The notes: generated by a model not told the origin, from the sequence alone. A DNA stretch of 64,000 nt from Anaerolineaceae bacterium (GCA_029975475.1 JARKPB010000003.1:186001-250000); one strand, 5' to 3'. Positions 8,279 to 18,032 are shown, counted from the stretch's first letter. Program-made: numbers and translations.

Positions 8279-8974
8279 TTGAAACCCACCACCTTCGCCG
8301 CTATCCTCTGCCTTTGCCTGGCCGCCTGCGCCGCGCCAGCCCCCGCCCCCACCGCCGCGCCCACCCAGGCCCCGCTGCCCAGCGCCACCCTGGCGCCGCT
8401 GCCGACCGCCACGACCACCCCGAAACCGCTGCCCGCCTTCATGGACGCGTTCGTCGCCCTTGGCTTGGACAATCAATCCTTCGACGGCCCCTACATCCTG
8501 GCTGTCCTCGACGAGAAGGCCACCACCTTTGTCACCGAGACAACTGGCAAGCCCTTTGGACAGTTGCGCGTCTTCAGTTGGAGCCGGGTATATTTCCTCC
8601 AGGACGGCGCGCTCCAATCCGCTTTCATCCTTAACGATTTCTGCGCCCCCAGTCCTTATGATCAGAATCAATTCTTCTGCTACATTCCCTACGCGGATAA
8701 CATCACGACCGACATCCACACGGTCAGCTATACCCGCGCCACAGTCAATTGGTTTTTTGACAGCTTCGGCGAGGGCGACTATCCCATCGTCAAGCTGGAG
8801 TTTGACAGCGCCTATTTCGACCAGCGCAATGACTTCTCCAACTTCCCCGGCTTTTCCATGTTCGCGGAAATTTACCCGCCCCTGACCGGCGCTTTCGCCA
8901 CCTTCGAAATCCCCGGCATCGGCACTGTCCTGCCGGTCACCCACGTGGATTTTGACCTGCCCGAGACCCCATAA
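8279..8974 (+). CDS. Lipoprotein of unknown function
   Basis: The start is taken as TTG at 8279 because GAGGAG lies 8 bases upstream; the open frame continues 36 bases further without a binding site. The N terminus is a lipoprotein signal with lipobox LAAC, followed by a 45-residue Ala/Pro/Thr linker (APAPAPTAAPTQAP...), a common membrane-tether style in Anaerolineae. The remaining 170 residues have aromatic-rich beta-type sequence with two cysteines (FCAPS, FFCYIP) and match no family I recognise. It is divergent from the ABC-F leader. Confidence 0.75.
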   Translation: MKPTTFAAILCLCLAACAAPAPAPTAAPTQAPLPSATLAPLPTATTTPKPLPAFMDAFVALGLDNQSFDGPYILAVLDEKATTFVTETTGKPFGQLRVFSWSRVYFLQDGALQSAFILNDFCAPSPYDQNQFFCYIPYADNITTDIHTVSYTRATVNWFFDSFGEGDYPIVKLEFDSAYFDQRNDFSNFPGFSMFAEIYPPLTGAFATFEIPGIGTVLPVTHVDFDLPETP

Positions 8975-9263
8975 CCGTCATTTCCCTCCCGATACAGCCC
9001 GAAGCAGACGCCCCAATTCTGCTCGCCCTGATGCTTGAGCTCCTGGGCGCTGATTGGCCCGGATAACAGCCGCCTGCAGCTCGACCGGCACGGCCGCCCC
9101 GCCACCAGCGTCCACAGGGTGGATTGATCGTTGGGCGAATCATGCAGATTCTCCGGCTGCTCTCTTGCCAGCCGGGGATCATAACCCCAGCGAGAGCCTG
9201 ATCCTGTTTGGCCAGGATCGCCGCAATCACTTCGTCCCGCTTTATTGCCACCTGTGCTGCCAT
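8975..9263 (-). pseudogene. Possible frameshifted remnant of a small protein gene
   Basis: The stretch 8975-9447 has no clean gene. On the minus strand three frames each give a protein-like piece in order: IKRDEVIAAILAKQDQALAG, then YDPRLAREQPENLHDSPNDQ and STLWTLVAG, then VPVELQAAVIRANQRPGAQ ending in a stop near 8982. Joined, they look like one small helical protein with two frameshifts. I do not recognise the family, and a chance reading is possible. The rest of the gap up to 9447 holds only a -10-like TATAAT at 9394-9399 for the next gene. Confidence 0.3.
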
Positions 9264-9447
9264 ACGCTGCCGTCCTGAACACCCGGTTTACCAACGCGCT
9301 GTCTGTCCTCTGGTAATGTACCCCAGGGGAAAAAGCGCAAACCTGCCACCCGTGATTCAGTTGGTCGTCACGCAACCCAAGTTCAAGATTTGCTATAATC
9401 CCTGTGGGGCTGTTCGTTTTCCACTTTACCAGGTCGGGTAGGGAAAA

Positions 9448-10071
9448 ATGAAAAAACATCAGGTGATTGGCCTGGGGTTGATGCTTCTCAGCGGAATCTT
9501 CCTTGTTTCGATGTGCGCCTGGCAAGCCTACTTTCCGCCAGGGCTAATGCTTGCGCTTGCGATTGTCTGCTTCCTTGCCGGGCTGGTGGTCTACAACACA
9601 AAAGGTATTCACCTTGCCAAAGCCAGACGCGTGTGCCAGCGACAAGGCCACGACTTCCACCCTATCTGTCATCATCCCGATCCGAAGCACTGCAAGCGTG
9701 ATCTAGCCTGCCTGCGATGCGGAGAAACCAGCAAAGATACCAGTCCGCATGAGATTGCCGAGGATCGGATATCGTATCAACCGGGGGCAAGCGGCTGCCT
9801 GAAAATCGGCATCTGTAAAAATTGCGGCCAGCAGGTGCAACTGGCGACCCAGCCCCACCAGATCATTCAAACCCAGGAAGGCTGCGAGACGCTGGAAAAA
9901 TGCAAAATCTGCGGCTACATCCGCGTGCTTGCGGATACGCATCAATGGAGCATTCTCAAAAAGGAATTTGCCAGCCGCGAGTATATCAGCCTTGACGACT
10001 CCTATGAGACACACCATCACGTGACCTACCGCTGTGAAGGTTGCGGAAAAACCAGGGTGTCCTTCGAATAA
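9448..10071 (+). CDS. Membrane protein with multiple CxxC zinc-ribbon motifs
   Basis: The 207-residue protein has two N-terminal membrane segments (residues about 5-25 and 29-48), followed by a cytoplasmic or external part with CLRCGETS, CKNCGQ, CKICGY and CEGCGK pairs, plus CQRQGHDFHPICHH. These pairs suggest two or three zinc ribbons. TAGGGA precedes the ATG and a TATAAT lies at 9394-9399. It ends before a 14-bp hairpin. No family name is recognised; a structural metal-binding role is inferred only. Confidence 0.75.
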   Translation: MKKHQVIGLGLMLLSGIFLVSMCAWQAYFPPGLMLALAIVCFLAGLVVYNTKGIHLAKARRVCQRQGHDFHPICHHPDPKHCKRDLACLRCGETSKDTSPHEIAEDRISYQPGASGCLKIGICKNCGQQVQLATQPHQIIQTQEGCETLEKCKICGYIRVLADTHQWSILKKEFASREYISLDDSYETHHHVTYRCEGCGKTRVSFE

Positions 10072-10101
10072 GGCGGATCACCAGAAAAATCGCAACCCTT
10101 G

Positions 10102-10133
10102 AGCCAAACCACCGGCTTCCCGGTGGTTTGGCT
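10102..10133 (+). terminator. 14-bp perfect hairpin after the zinc-ribbon gene
   Basis: AGCCAAACCACCGG and its exact complement enclose a CTTC tetraloop. It begins 30 bases after the stop codon. The following sequence is GTATAAT rather than a T-run, so termination is likely but not certain. It also shows that the open frame starting at 10099 is not the true start of the next gene. Confidence 0.6.
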
Positions 10134-10134
10134 G

Positions 10135-10140
10135 TATAAT
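10135..10140 (+). promoter_or_regulatory. -10 box for a probably leaderless permease transcript
   Basis: TATAAT ends 6 bases before the GTG at 10147, so the first transcribed base would be at or next to the start codon. No good -35 hexamer is visible; the position overlaps the hairpin of the preceding gene. Confidence 0.5.
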
Positions 10141-10146
10141 CCAGGC

Positions 10147-11376
<1,230 letters not shown>

Positions 11377-11383
11377 GCCGGGT

Positions 11384-11412
11384 TTGAAAATTCCCCGCGA
11401 TTAAGCGATAAT
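11384..11412 (+). promoter_or_regulatory. Promoter of the zinc-ribbon membrane protein gene
   Basis: -35 TTGAAA (11384-11389), 17-base spacer, -10 GATAAT (11407-11412), followed by a short leader with GGAGGT before the ATG at 11438. Confidence 0.65.
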
Positions 11413-11437
11413 CGTTTCAGCGCGTTTGGAGGTAAAA

Positions 11438-12502
11438 ATGCCCAGAGAAACCCTCGGGGTTGTGCGCCTGATCTGGACCTGCCCGAGCTGCCAGGTGCGT
11501 AATCCCGGCCCCAACCGATTCTGCAGCGGCTGCGGTGCGCCTCAGCCGGCGAACGTCTCTTTTGAAAAGCCGAGCGAGGCGGAATACCTGAAGAACGAAC
11601 AAGACCTGGCAGCTGCCCGCGCCGGGGCCGATTTTCACTGCGGCTACTGCGGCGCGCGCAACCCGGCCGGCAGCAGGTCGTGCAGCCAGTGCAGCGCCGA
11701 TCTGACCGGCAGCCAGGTGCGCGCGGCCGGCCAGGTGATCGGCAGCCCCAATACCGCGCCCGCGGCTGCGGTGAACTGCCCCGCCTGCCACAGCTCCAAC
11801 CCGGCGGATGCCCAGCGCTGCGGCGCCTGCGGCGCCCCCCTGCGCCCGGCGTCCGCGCCACCCCCGCCGGCGCAGACCGCCAGAAGCGGCTTTCCCAAAG
11901 GTTTGATCCTCATCGGTCTGGCCGTTCTGGCCGGGATTATTCTGGTGATCAGCCTGCTCTCTTCCACCGCCAGGGAGCTCAGCGCGGTGGTGCAGTCTGT
12001 CAGCTGGCAGCGGAGTTTGAACATTCAGCAGTACCGCGAGGTTACCCGCGAAGACTGGCGCTCCAGCATCCCCGCCGGGGCGGAGCTGCTTTCCTGCCGT
12101 TCGCGCCTGGCCGGGACCAGCAGCCAGCCCGCCGCCAATTCGGTGAAGGTTTGCGGCACTCCCTACCTGGTGGATATGGGCAACGGTTACGCCGAAGCTG
12201 TCCAGGACTGCTATTACGAGGTCTATGAGGACTACTGCACCTACCGCGGCATGGACTGGGTAACCGTCGACACACTGGTCGTCAGCGGCACCGACCTGAA
12301 CACGTACTGGCCAGACTTCAACCCTTCTGCCTCCTACCGTGAAGGTGGTCGAGCGGAACAATACACGGTGGTCTTTAATGCGGACGGCGGTTTTTACCGT
12401 TATCAGCCTTCATCTTATCAGGAGTTCCTGCGCTTCCAGCCCGGATCGCGCTGGACGCTCGAAATCAACGCATTTGATCAGCTGGTTGGCGTACGGCCTT
12501 AA
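11438..12502 (+). CDS. Triple zinc-ribbon, single-span membrane protein
   Basis: The ATG is set by GGAGGT four bases upstream. Three double-Cys zinc ribbons follow in the first 150 residues: CPSCQ/CSGCG, CGYCG/CSQCS and CPACH/CGACG. A Pro/Ala linker leads to one membrane helix (about 158-180) and a 175-residue C-terminal domain with four cysteines that probably sits outside the membrane. Proteins with this cytoplasmic-ribbon plus external-domain layout are common in Chloroflexota but have no assigned role. Its stop abuts the stop of the convergent peptidase gene with no gap. Confidence 0.8.
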   Translation: MPRETLGVVRLIWTCPSCQVRNPGPNRFCSGCGAPQPANVSFEKPSEAEYLKNEQDLAAARAGADFHCGYCGARNPAGSRSCSQCSADLTGSQVRAAGQVIGSPNTAPAAAVNCPACHSSNPADAQRCGACGAPLRPASAPPPPAQTARSGFPKGLILIGLAVLAGIILVISLLSSTARELSAVVQSVSWQRSLNIQQYREVTREDWRSSIPAGAELLSCRSRLAGTSSQPAANSVKVCGTPYLVDMGNGYAEAVQDCYYEVYEDYCTYRGMDWVTVDTLVVSGTDLNTYWPDFNPSASYREGGRAEQYTVVFNADGGFYRYQPSSYQEFLRFQPGSRWTLEINAFDQLVGVRP

Positions 12503-14002
12503 CTAACGAAAATAACGCTGATAGATATCGCTGTAATCAACCGGTTTGATTTCTTCAAGCAATGCGCGGAAATCCGCACCGGTCGCCCGCCGCCCGTCAA
12601 AGCGGCGGGCGTATTCTTTCAAAAAGCGGAGAAAGTCTTCGTCACCGGCGCGGTAGCGCAGTTCATCCAGAAAATTGACCCCGTTTAAATAGACCGCATT
12701 CACATATTGGCGGAAAGAGCCGTAGGCATTGACCGGCAGGTTCACATAACCCGCCGGGCCAAAATAGTTGACGCGGAACTGCCACCACCAGTTCACCAGG
12801 TCGGGGTACACCCGTTCCATAAAAAGCAATTCACTGAATGTGCACAGGGCTTCATCCATCCAGGGTTCGTTATAAGGGTCGCTGCCCACCCGCGCATACC
12901 ACCACTGATGCGCAGTCTCGTGAACCGTCAGCACCATCAGGTTGTTGGCAATAATCCCCTGCTGGTGATCTTTAAAAAAGCCGCTGCCCAGGAAGAACAT
13001 CCCGTCATATTCCATCCCGTCGTTCATGGTGGTCTCGATCAGGGTGAGCGATGGGTGAGCGTACGGTGTGAACAGGCTGCTAAAGACTTCGATTGCCCGC
13101 GACATGTGGTAAAGCGCCATTTCGCCGGCGTCCGCATGCTCAGCAAAGACAAAGGCTGACAGGGTGATCTCGCCAAACTGCTGCACCAGAGTGACCATTT
13201 CCAACCCGGCGCTCCAGCTAAAGGAACGGGCATTGGTTAATTCAAAACTCCACAGACTGCCCTGCTGGCGGGGGATGGCGCTGCCGGCGAGCTGCCAGCC
13301 GCCTTCCTGGCGCAGGTCCACGCTGACCTTGAAATCGGATAAATCGTTCACGCTGTATTCGCCCAGCGGAGCAGGCGGAAAAGCCAGCCAGGTGCCATCC
13401 GGCGAAATGGCTGCCACAAAAGGATACCAGTCGCCAAAATTTAATTGGCGCGGGGTTGAGCCGAACGCCCCGGCGCTTTCGGGTAAGATAATCTGGTAGT
13501 CTATCTGCAGGCCGACCGTGCTGCCGGTTTCCAGCGGCTGCGGCAGGCTGACCGTCAACAACGGGCCGGAAAGGCGGTAAGGAGGGGGAGCATCCTGACC
13601 GGCCCAGCGGATACCGCGCAGGGAAAAACTGCCCTCGAAGCGGTTCGGCGGCACGACCAGAACCAGCTCGCTCAGCGCGGCGCTGTGACGATTGGTGTAA
13701 ATGATGCGCTCGCTGACTTCCGCCCGCCGTGCGCGGGGGAAGAGCGCAACCTGCAGGTCGTAGCGCGGACGCAAGGGGTCCGGCGGGGTGAGGGTTGCTT
13801 CCTGGGTCGCAGGCAGGGGGGTCGGCAGGGGCGGGAGAGCCGTCTGGCCCGGGCCGGGGGTGAACCCCGTGGCGGTGCGGAGCGGCTGCTCACCCGGGCG
13901 CGCCGGAGGCTCTGCCAGCGTTATCGGAAAATTGCAGCCAGCCACATAGAGCAGGATCAGGCCTGAAAAGAGAAAACAGCGGATCGCTTTCTTCAGGATC
14001 AT
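12503..14002 (-). CDS. Lipoprotein M1-family-like metallopeptidase
   Basis: The 499-residue protein starts with a lipoprotein signal (lipobox VAGC) and a Pro/Thr linker. The middle part has the beta-sandwich typical of M1 aminopeptidases. The catalytic zinc motif is HETAHQWW, with the third ligand in WMDEALCTFSELL, 18 residues on, so HExxH-x18-E is intact. M1 enzymes remove N-terminal residues from peptides; here the enzyme is tethered outside the membrane. The gene is shorter than full M1 proteins and lacks the large C-terminal domain. TATAAT at 14012-14017 lies 9 bases before the ATG with no Shine-Dalgarno sequence, so the mRNA may be nearly leaderless. Confidence 0.88.
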   Translation of the reverse strand: MILKKAIRCFLFSGLILLYVAGCNFPITLAEPPARPGEQPLRTATGFTPGPGQTALPPLPTPLPATQEATLTPPDPLRPRYDLQVALFPRARRAEVSERIIYTNRHSAALSELVLVVPPNRFEGSFSLRGIRWAGQDAPPPYRLSGPLLTVSLPQPLETGSTVGLQIDYQIILPESAGAFGSTPRQLNFGDWYPFVAAISPDGTWLAFPPAPLGEYSVNDLSDFKVSVDLRQEGGWQLAGSAIPRQQGSLWSFELTNARSFSWSAGLEMVTLVQQFGEITLSAFVFAEHADAGEMALYHMSRAIEVFSSLFTPYAHPSLTLIETTMNDGMEYDGMFFLGSGFFKDHQQGIIANNLMVLTVHETAHQWWYARVGSDPYNEPWMDEALCTFSELLFMERVYPDLVNWWWQFRVNYFGPAGYVNLPVNAYGSFRQYVNAVYLNGVNFLDELRYRAGDEDFLRFLKEYARRFDGRRATGADFRALLEEIKPVDYSDIYQRYFR

Positions 14003-14027
14003 ACTGGCCTAATTATATCCATTCCCT

Positions 14028-14056
14028 TTGCGAACGGCCTTCAATCAAGTTATACT
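14028..14056 (+). promoter_or_regulatory. Promoter of the PAP2 phosphatase gene
   Basis: -35 TTGCGA (14028-14033), 17-base spacer, -10 TATACT (14051-14056), about 29 bases before the ATG at 14086. It shares an 83-base divergent intergenic region with the peptidase gene. Confidence 0.7.
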
Positions 14057-14085
14057 ATGGACATCCATACGAATGATGGGGCATC

Positions 14086-14637
14086 ATGAAGCAAAGCATA
14101 AACCGATGGATGGAACGGGATGAGCGCGCTTCCGCCGCGCTGCGCCTAAAAGAGCAGCGCGGATTTTTATGGAAAAGCGCCGCTTTTTTTGCACATTCCG
14201 GCGATTCCTGGTTCTGGATGGCCGGGCTGGTGCTGATCTGGGCGGCTGCCCGCGGCGCCTGGCACACCAGAGCTGCACTGATGGGCCTGGGAGTCGGTTC
14301 GCTGGCTGTCCTGGTCATCCTGATCAAGTTCACCATCCGCCGCCAGCGCCCGGAAGGGGAATGGGGCGCTGTGTACCGCAATACCGATCCGCATTCCTTT
14401 CCTTCCGGCCACGCTGCGCGCGCCGCCATGCTGGCGGTGCTGGCGGCGCTGCTTGGCCCGCCCTGGTTTGGCTGGGCTGTCTGCTTATGGGCTCCGCTGG
14501 TCAGCCTGGCGCGGGTAAGCACCGGCGTTCATTACCTTTCAGACGTGCTGGCCGGCATTGGTCTGGGTTTATTGTACGGGTGGGGCCTTTGGGAGCTGCT
14601 GCCGCTGCTGCAGCGCTTTCTCCCCTGGCTATTTTAA
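14086..14637 (+). CDS. PAP2-family membrane phosphatase
   Basis: A 183-residue membrane protein with the three acid-phosphatase motifs: KFTIRRQRP (KxxxxxxRP type), SFPSGHAARAA (PSGH) and ARVSTGVHYLSD (SRxxxxxHxxxD type). About five hydrophobic segments are present. The family dephosphorylates undecaprenyl diphosphate, phosphatidate or related lipid phosphates at the outer membrane face. The complete triad makes this the most canonical of the three PAP2-type proteins in the window. It is transcribed alone from its own promoter. Confidence 0.9.
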   Translation: MKQSINRWMERDERASAALRLKEQRGFLWKSAAFFAHSGDSWFWMAGLVLIWAAARGAWHTRAALMGLGVGSLAVLVILIKFTIRRQRPEGEWGAVYRNTDPHSFPSGHAARAAMLAVLAALLGPPWFGWAVCLWAPLVSLARVSTGVHYLSDVLAGIGLGLLYGWGLWELLPLLQRFLPWLF

Positions 14638-14642
14638 GCGCA

Positions 14643-14670
14643 GCGCGCCCCGCGAAATCGCGAGGCGCGC
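14643..14670. terminator. GC-rich hairpin after the PAP2 gene
   Basis: GCGCGCC pairs with GGCGCGC, with inner CGCG/CGCG pairing and an AAAT loop. It lies between convergent stops; no T-run follows on either strand, so assignment as terminator is tentative. Confidence 0.5.
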
Positions 14671-14686
14671 AGAGAGTCTTTGATCA

Positions 14687-15868
14687 TCAAACCCGCTGCC
14701 GCGGCATGCGCGCCAGCTGCGGCAGACCGATTCGATTCGGCCCCGGTCGGGGTTCAAGCATTCCGTAGCGGGATGCGCCCAGGTACAGGATTTCCAGAAT
14801 CAGGTCTTGATAGGACATACCGTACGCACCGGCAATCACGCACAGGTCGCTGAATCCGGGGGTCAAACCGGGAAGGGTATTGATTTCCAGCAGGCGGGGC
14901 TTGCCGTCGGCATCCATGCGCATGTCAACGCGCGAAACATCCAGCGCATTGACCGCCAGATGCGCGCGCACCGCCAGGCGGTGTAATTCAGCGTTTAATT
15001 CCGCGCTGACCGGCGCCGGACAGAGGAAACCCGGCACGCCCGCTTCGCCTTCATGCAGGGTTTTGGCGATATGCCCGTACACCCCCGGTGTGACCGAAGC
15101 CTGATTGTCAATTTCCAGTGTCGGGAAATGCACAAACCCGTCCGCGCCGTACAGTTCGGGGCGGCGAGCCACCAAATCGGCGCCCGGACGGCCAAGAACG
15201 CCAATCGTGAACTCGCGGCCGGGTAAAAATTCTTCCACCAGAGCTGGCTGCTGGTAGATGGAGATGACCCACAGAACGCGCCTGCGCAGCTCGTTTTCAT
15301 TGTGAACCACCGAGTCCGCGCCCATGCCCATGCCGGTCCCTTCCCGGGCTGGTTTTACAAACATCGGGAAGGAGAGCTGCGGGTCAAGCGGCTCAAAGCC
15401 GGTGACGAATTCTTGAAAGGCAGCCGTGGGCAGACCGTTCTGGCGCCAGATGCGCTTGGTCATGGTTTTATCCAGCCCGATCGCGTTGGCTGTCACCCGT
15501 GAGGCAGTATAAGGAATGTGCATTAACTCCAGCAGAGCAGGTACCTGAGCCTCACGCCCATCTCCCCCCTCGCCTTCGGCGATATTAAAACAAATATCCG
15601 GGCACTCGTCGCGCAGGGCAAGCGGCAGGTTGGCATTCGCCGGTAAAAATACCGTGCGGTGTCCGTCTGATTCAATTGCTCTTTGAATGGCCTGGATCGT
15701 TTCGATCTTATCAAATTCCGCGCCAGCATCCGATGGTCCATCCTGCGGCAGCGAACTCTCCCCCCGAACATTGGCGATCACCGCCACGCGCCAGGATCTT
15801 GCTGGACGCGGGCTACGGTCGGGAGGTTCGTCTTCCTTCATCAATCCTTCAGTTTCATGAATGTCCAT
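14687..15868 (-). CDS. D-alanine-D-alanine ligase-like ATP-grasp enzyme
   Basis: ATP-grasp fold with the family blocks DICFNIAEGEGGDGREAQVPALLELMHIPYTAS (substrate-binding N domain), GLDKTMTKRIWRQNGLPTAAF, MFVKPAREGTGMGMG (ATP loop), LVEEFLPGREFTIGVLG, and the metal site DVSRVDMRMDADGKPRLLEINTLPGLTPGFSD. The order and spacing match Ddl, but the N terminus has a 25-residue polar extension and the protein is 393 residues, longer than classic Ddl (about 310-350). It may be a true Ddl or a related amino-acid ligase. AGAGGAG sets the ATG. There are no other cell-wall synthesis genes next to it. Confidence 0.85.
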   Translation of the reverse strand: MDIHETEGLMKEDEPPDRSPRPARSWRVAVIANVRGESSLPQDGPSDAGAEFDKIETIQAIQRAIESDGHRTVFLPANANLPLALRDECPDICFNIAEGEGGDGREAQVPALLELMHIPYTASRVTANAIGLDKTMTKRIWRQNGLPTAAFQEFVTGFEPLDPQLSFPMFVKPAREGTGMGMGADSVVHNENELRRRVLWVISIYQQPALVEEFLPGREFTIGVLGRPGADLVARRPELYGADGFVHFPTLEIDNQASVTPGVYGHIAKTLHEGEAGVPGFLCPAPVSAELNAELHRLAVRAHLAVNALDVSRVDMRMDADGKPRLLEINTLPGLTPGFSDLCVIAGAYGMSYQDLILEILYLGASRYGMLEPRPGPNRIGLPQLARMPRQRV

Positions 15869-15904
15869 TCTATCTCCTCTAAAAAAATTACCGCTAAGTC
15901 AGCG

Positions 15905-15932
15905 AGTATATAACGAATCTCGCAGAATACAA
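15905..15932 (-). promoter_or_regulatory. Promoter of the ATP-grasp ligase gene
   Basis: Minus strand: -35 TTGTAT (15927-15932), 16-base spacer, -10 TATACT (15905-15910), about 37 bases ahead of the ATG. Confidence 0.6.
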
Positions 15933-15975
15933 GAGGTGAATTTTCGCCAATAAATTAGAAAATGTTTAAGTTATA

Positions 15976-16003
15976 GGCTCCTCCCGTAAGCACAGGAGGA
16001 GCC
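15976..16003 (-). terminator. Hairpin after the small membrane protein gene
   Basis: A 9-bp stem, GGCTCCTCC / GGAGGAGCC, lies 32 bases downstream of the stop at 16035 in the direction of transcription; only a weak AT-rich tail follows. Confidence 0.5.
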
Positions 16004-16034
16004 GTACAACCCGAAAGCGCTGCCGCCGTCGGGG

Positions 16035-16490
16035 TTAGCGCAGGTTGCCAAGCAGAATCCCCAGGCCAACCAACACCAGCACGAGCGGCCAGAGAATGCC
16101 CCAGCTCAGGCCAAGCAGGAAGACCGCCGCCACCAGGGTCAGGATTAACCCGCTGACCAGCGAGCCGCGCGCCGAGGGCGTCAAGGCATGTTGATCTTTA
16201 TACATGCGGTACGCCGCGCCCAAAGCTGAGAAGGCTGGGATCAGGATGAAAAGCGCCCACCAGTTATGCAGGCGGAAACCGGTTGTGTTTTGCAGCAAAA
16301 AAATAATCCCGATAACGATCAGCACCACCCCGGGCAGCAGCATCCGCTCTGACCGGCTGACCGAAGTACGGTAGGAATACCCGGCCGGTGGAGTGGCCGC
16401 GGCAGGCGCGTTTGCGGCAGAGTTTTCTTCGGACGATTGCGGAGCTGTGTTAAAGCCGTCCGCGGGAATGTTTTGATTTTGTTCAGTCAT
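16035..16490 (-). CDS. Four-helix membrane protein (LiaF/DUF5668-like)
   Basis: About 55 polar Ala/Pro/Glu-rich residues precede four closely spaced membrane segments (SERMLLPGVVLIVIGIIFLLQN, WWALFILIPAFSALGAAY, LVSGLILTLVAAVFLLG, ILWPLVLVLVGLGILL). The pattern PGVVLIVIGIIFLLQN...WW.LFILIPA resembles the N-terminal membrane domain of LiaF and DUF5668 proteins, which are linked to envelope stress sensing. The ATG at 16490 is seven bases from AAGGA and fits better than the one six bases upstream. Function unknown. Confidence 0.7.
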   Translation of the reverse strand: MTEQNQNIPADGFNTAPQSSEENSAANAPAAATPPAGYSYRTSVSRSERMLLPGVVLIVIGIIFLLQNTTGFRLHNWWALFILIPAFSALGAAYRMYKDQHALTPSARGSLVSGLILTLVAAVFLLGLSWGILWPLVLVLVGLGILLGNLR

Positions 16491-16559
16491 TGCCATTTCC
16501 TTATCGAACAGGGTATATCTTCATATACGCAGATTCGAAAAAAAGGTTGTAAAAAAAAA

Positions 16560-16580
16560 ACAGGCGGTTTGACCGCCTGT
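16560..16580. terminator. Strong bidirectional intrinsic terminator
   Basis: ACAGGCGG pairs with CCGCCTGT around TTTGA, with ten or more A on the left and TTTTT on the right. In the leftward direction it ends the PAP2-like operon 13 bases after its last stop. Confidence 0.85.
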
Positions 16581-16593
16581 TTTTGCTGACCAT

Positions 16594-17244
16594 TCAGCGC
16601 AGCGCTGCCCGGCTGGGAGCAGCCTGCCGCCCCGGCAGGATCAACCGGTTAATCCAGCGCGCCAGCGGCAAGGAAATCCAGGCGAGCAGCCCGCCGGCGG
16701 CGACATCCAGCAGATAATGCTGGCGGGTAAACAATGTGGAGAGAACAACAATCCCAAAAATACCCCAGAACAGCCAGGCTTTGCGCGGCATCTGGCGGAC
16801 AAAATGCAGAGTCATCCACATGGTCGTTGAGATGTGCAGGCTGGGCAGCGCATTATACACACTGTCGTTGCCGTAGATAAAGCGCATCAGATCCCAGTCG
16901 AAGCCCACACCGGTCAATTCAGGACGGTTTACATAGGTGGGGAATAGAATAAATGTCGCGGCTGTCAGGCTGAAAATAATCAGGCCGGAAAGGGCAAATT
17001 CGCGGAAGTTTTCATCATTCAGGCACAGCGTCGCCCAAAAATAACCGAAGGTCCACCAGCCGAAGACCAGCAGATACGGCACACCCCAGACGGGCCACAG
17101 CGGAATGTAGGCGTCCAGCCAGAGGGCCGGGGCGATACCGCCGCGGACAATCTGCTTGATGGGAAAATACGAAAATTCCAGCGCCAAAATGGGAATAATC
17201 CACATCAGGCGGCGCAGAAACCGAGAAAAACCTGCCGAAGACAT
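16594..17244 (-). CDS. PAP2-like membrane protein (inositolphosphotransferase/phosphatase group)
   Basis: A 216-residue, six-helix membrane protein with NALPSLHISTTMW and LFTRQHYLLDVAAGGLL, corresponding to the PSxH and RxHxxxD motifs of the PAP2 superfamily, in the lineage related to Aur1/inositol phosphorylceramide synthases rather than to classic PAP2 phosphatases. The first KxxxxxxRP motif is not evident. Members act on lipid phosphates in the membrane. It is the second gene of a leftward pair with a clear paralogue 18 bases upstream. Confidence 0.8.
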   Translation of the reverse strand: MSSAGFSRFLRRLMWIIPILALEFSYFPIKQIVRGGIAPALWLDAYIPLWPVWGVPYLLVFGWWTFGYFWATLCLNDENFREFALSGLIIFSLTAATFILFPTYVNRPELTGVGFDWDLMRFIYGNDSVYNALPSLHISTTMWMTLHFVRQMPRKAWLFWGIFGIVVLSTLFTRQHYLLDVAAGGLLAWISLPLARWINRLILPGRQAAPSRAALR

Positions 17245-17262
17245 CTTAACCTCTTAACCTGT

Positions 17263-17892
17263 TTAGGATGATGATGAGAAATCCGTCCGCCGCACTGCCT
17301 GACGGCGCCAGGCCCACAGGCTGACCAGCGAACCGGCGATGCCCATTCCAAGGCCGCCAACCAGGTCCAGCCAGTAGTGCTGTTTGGTAAATACAGTTGA
17401 ACAAATCACCAGCGCCAGCACCAGGATCTGCAGCCAGCGGCTGCGCGGAAACCAGATTCCCCAGAATAAACTGATGATAAAAGTAATGGAAACATGCAAA
17501 CTGGGAAAGGCGTTGTACGGCCGGTCATTGCTGTAAATCATGCCCAGCCAGAACTCCCAGAAACCGGTTGACCCGAGATGGGGGCGGACAACGTAGGTTG
17601 GGAAGGTGAAGAAGATTACCTGGGAAATCAGCAGAATGAATACGACGCCAGCCACAAATGAACGCAGCAGGCGTTCTTCCATTTTCCAGCCCGCCCAGAG
17701 GTAAGCCGTATACCACCACACCGTAACAGCCGCGTACACCACCACCCAGGCCGGCCATAGAGGAATGCCCGCGTCCAGTGGCAATTGCGGTGCCACACCG
17801 CCGCTCAGCAGGCGGTTAAGTGGAAAATAAAAGGACTGCACAACGATCGGGCAGGCCATCCAGAATAATCTGCGACTGTACTTCATCCCCAC
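17263..17892 (-). CDS. PAP2-like membrane protein, paralogue of the downstream gene
   Basis: The 209-residue protein shares layout and motifs with its neighbour at 16594-17244: similar N terminus (SFYFPLNRLLSGGVAPQLPLDAGIPLWP), NAFPSLHVSITF and VFTKQHYWLDLVGGLG. The two arose by tandem duplication but differ widely. The GTG at 17892 is supported by GGAG eight bases upstream; an ATG two codons later is an alternative. Lipid-phosphate chemistry at the membrane is inferred from the family. Confidence 0.8.
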   Translation of the reverse strand: MGMKYSRRLFWMACPIVVQSFYFPLNRLLSGGVAPQLPLDAGIPLWPAWVVVYAAVTVWWYTAYLWAGWKMEERLLRSFVAGVVFILLISQVIFFTFPTYVVRPHLGSTGFWEFWLGMIYSNDRPYNAFPSLHVSITFIISLFWGIWFPRSRWLQILVLALVICSTVFTKQHYWLDLVGGLGMGIAGSLVSLWAWRRQAVRRTDFSSSS

Positions 17893-18032
17893 GCAAACTG
17901 CTCCTTGCAGACATAATCATATCAAAAAATTCCGCACCCGGACCGGGGAATTGACGCCGTGCGCGGCTGCTTCCGGTCTATTACGCTAAGAACAGGCAAA
18001 AAAGGCGGTTCTATGATATATATACGTTTAAG

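Noticed and set aside
8872-9525. 217-codon minus-strand frame
   Set aside because: It runs across the end of the lipoprotein gene and the start of the zinc-ribbon gene, and only part of it looks protein-like; treated as a possible remnant instead.
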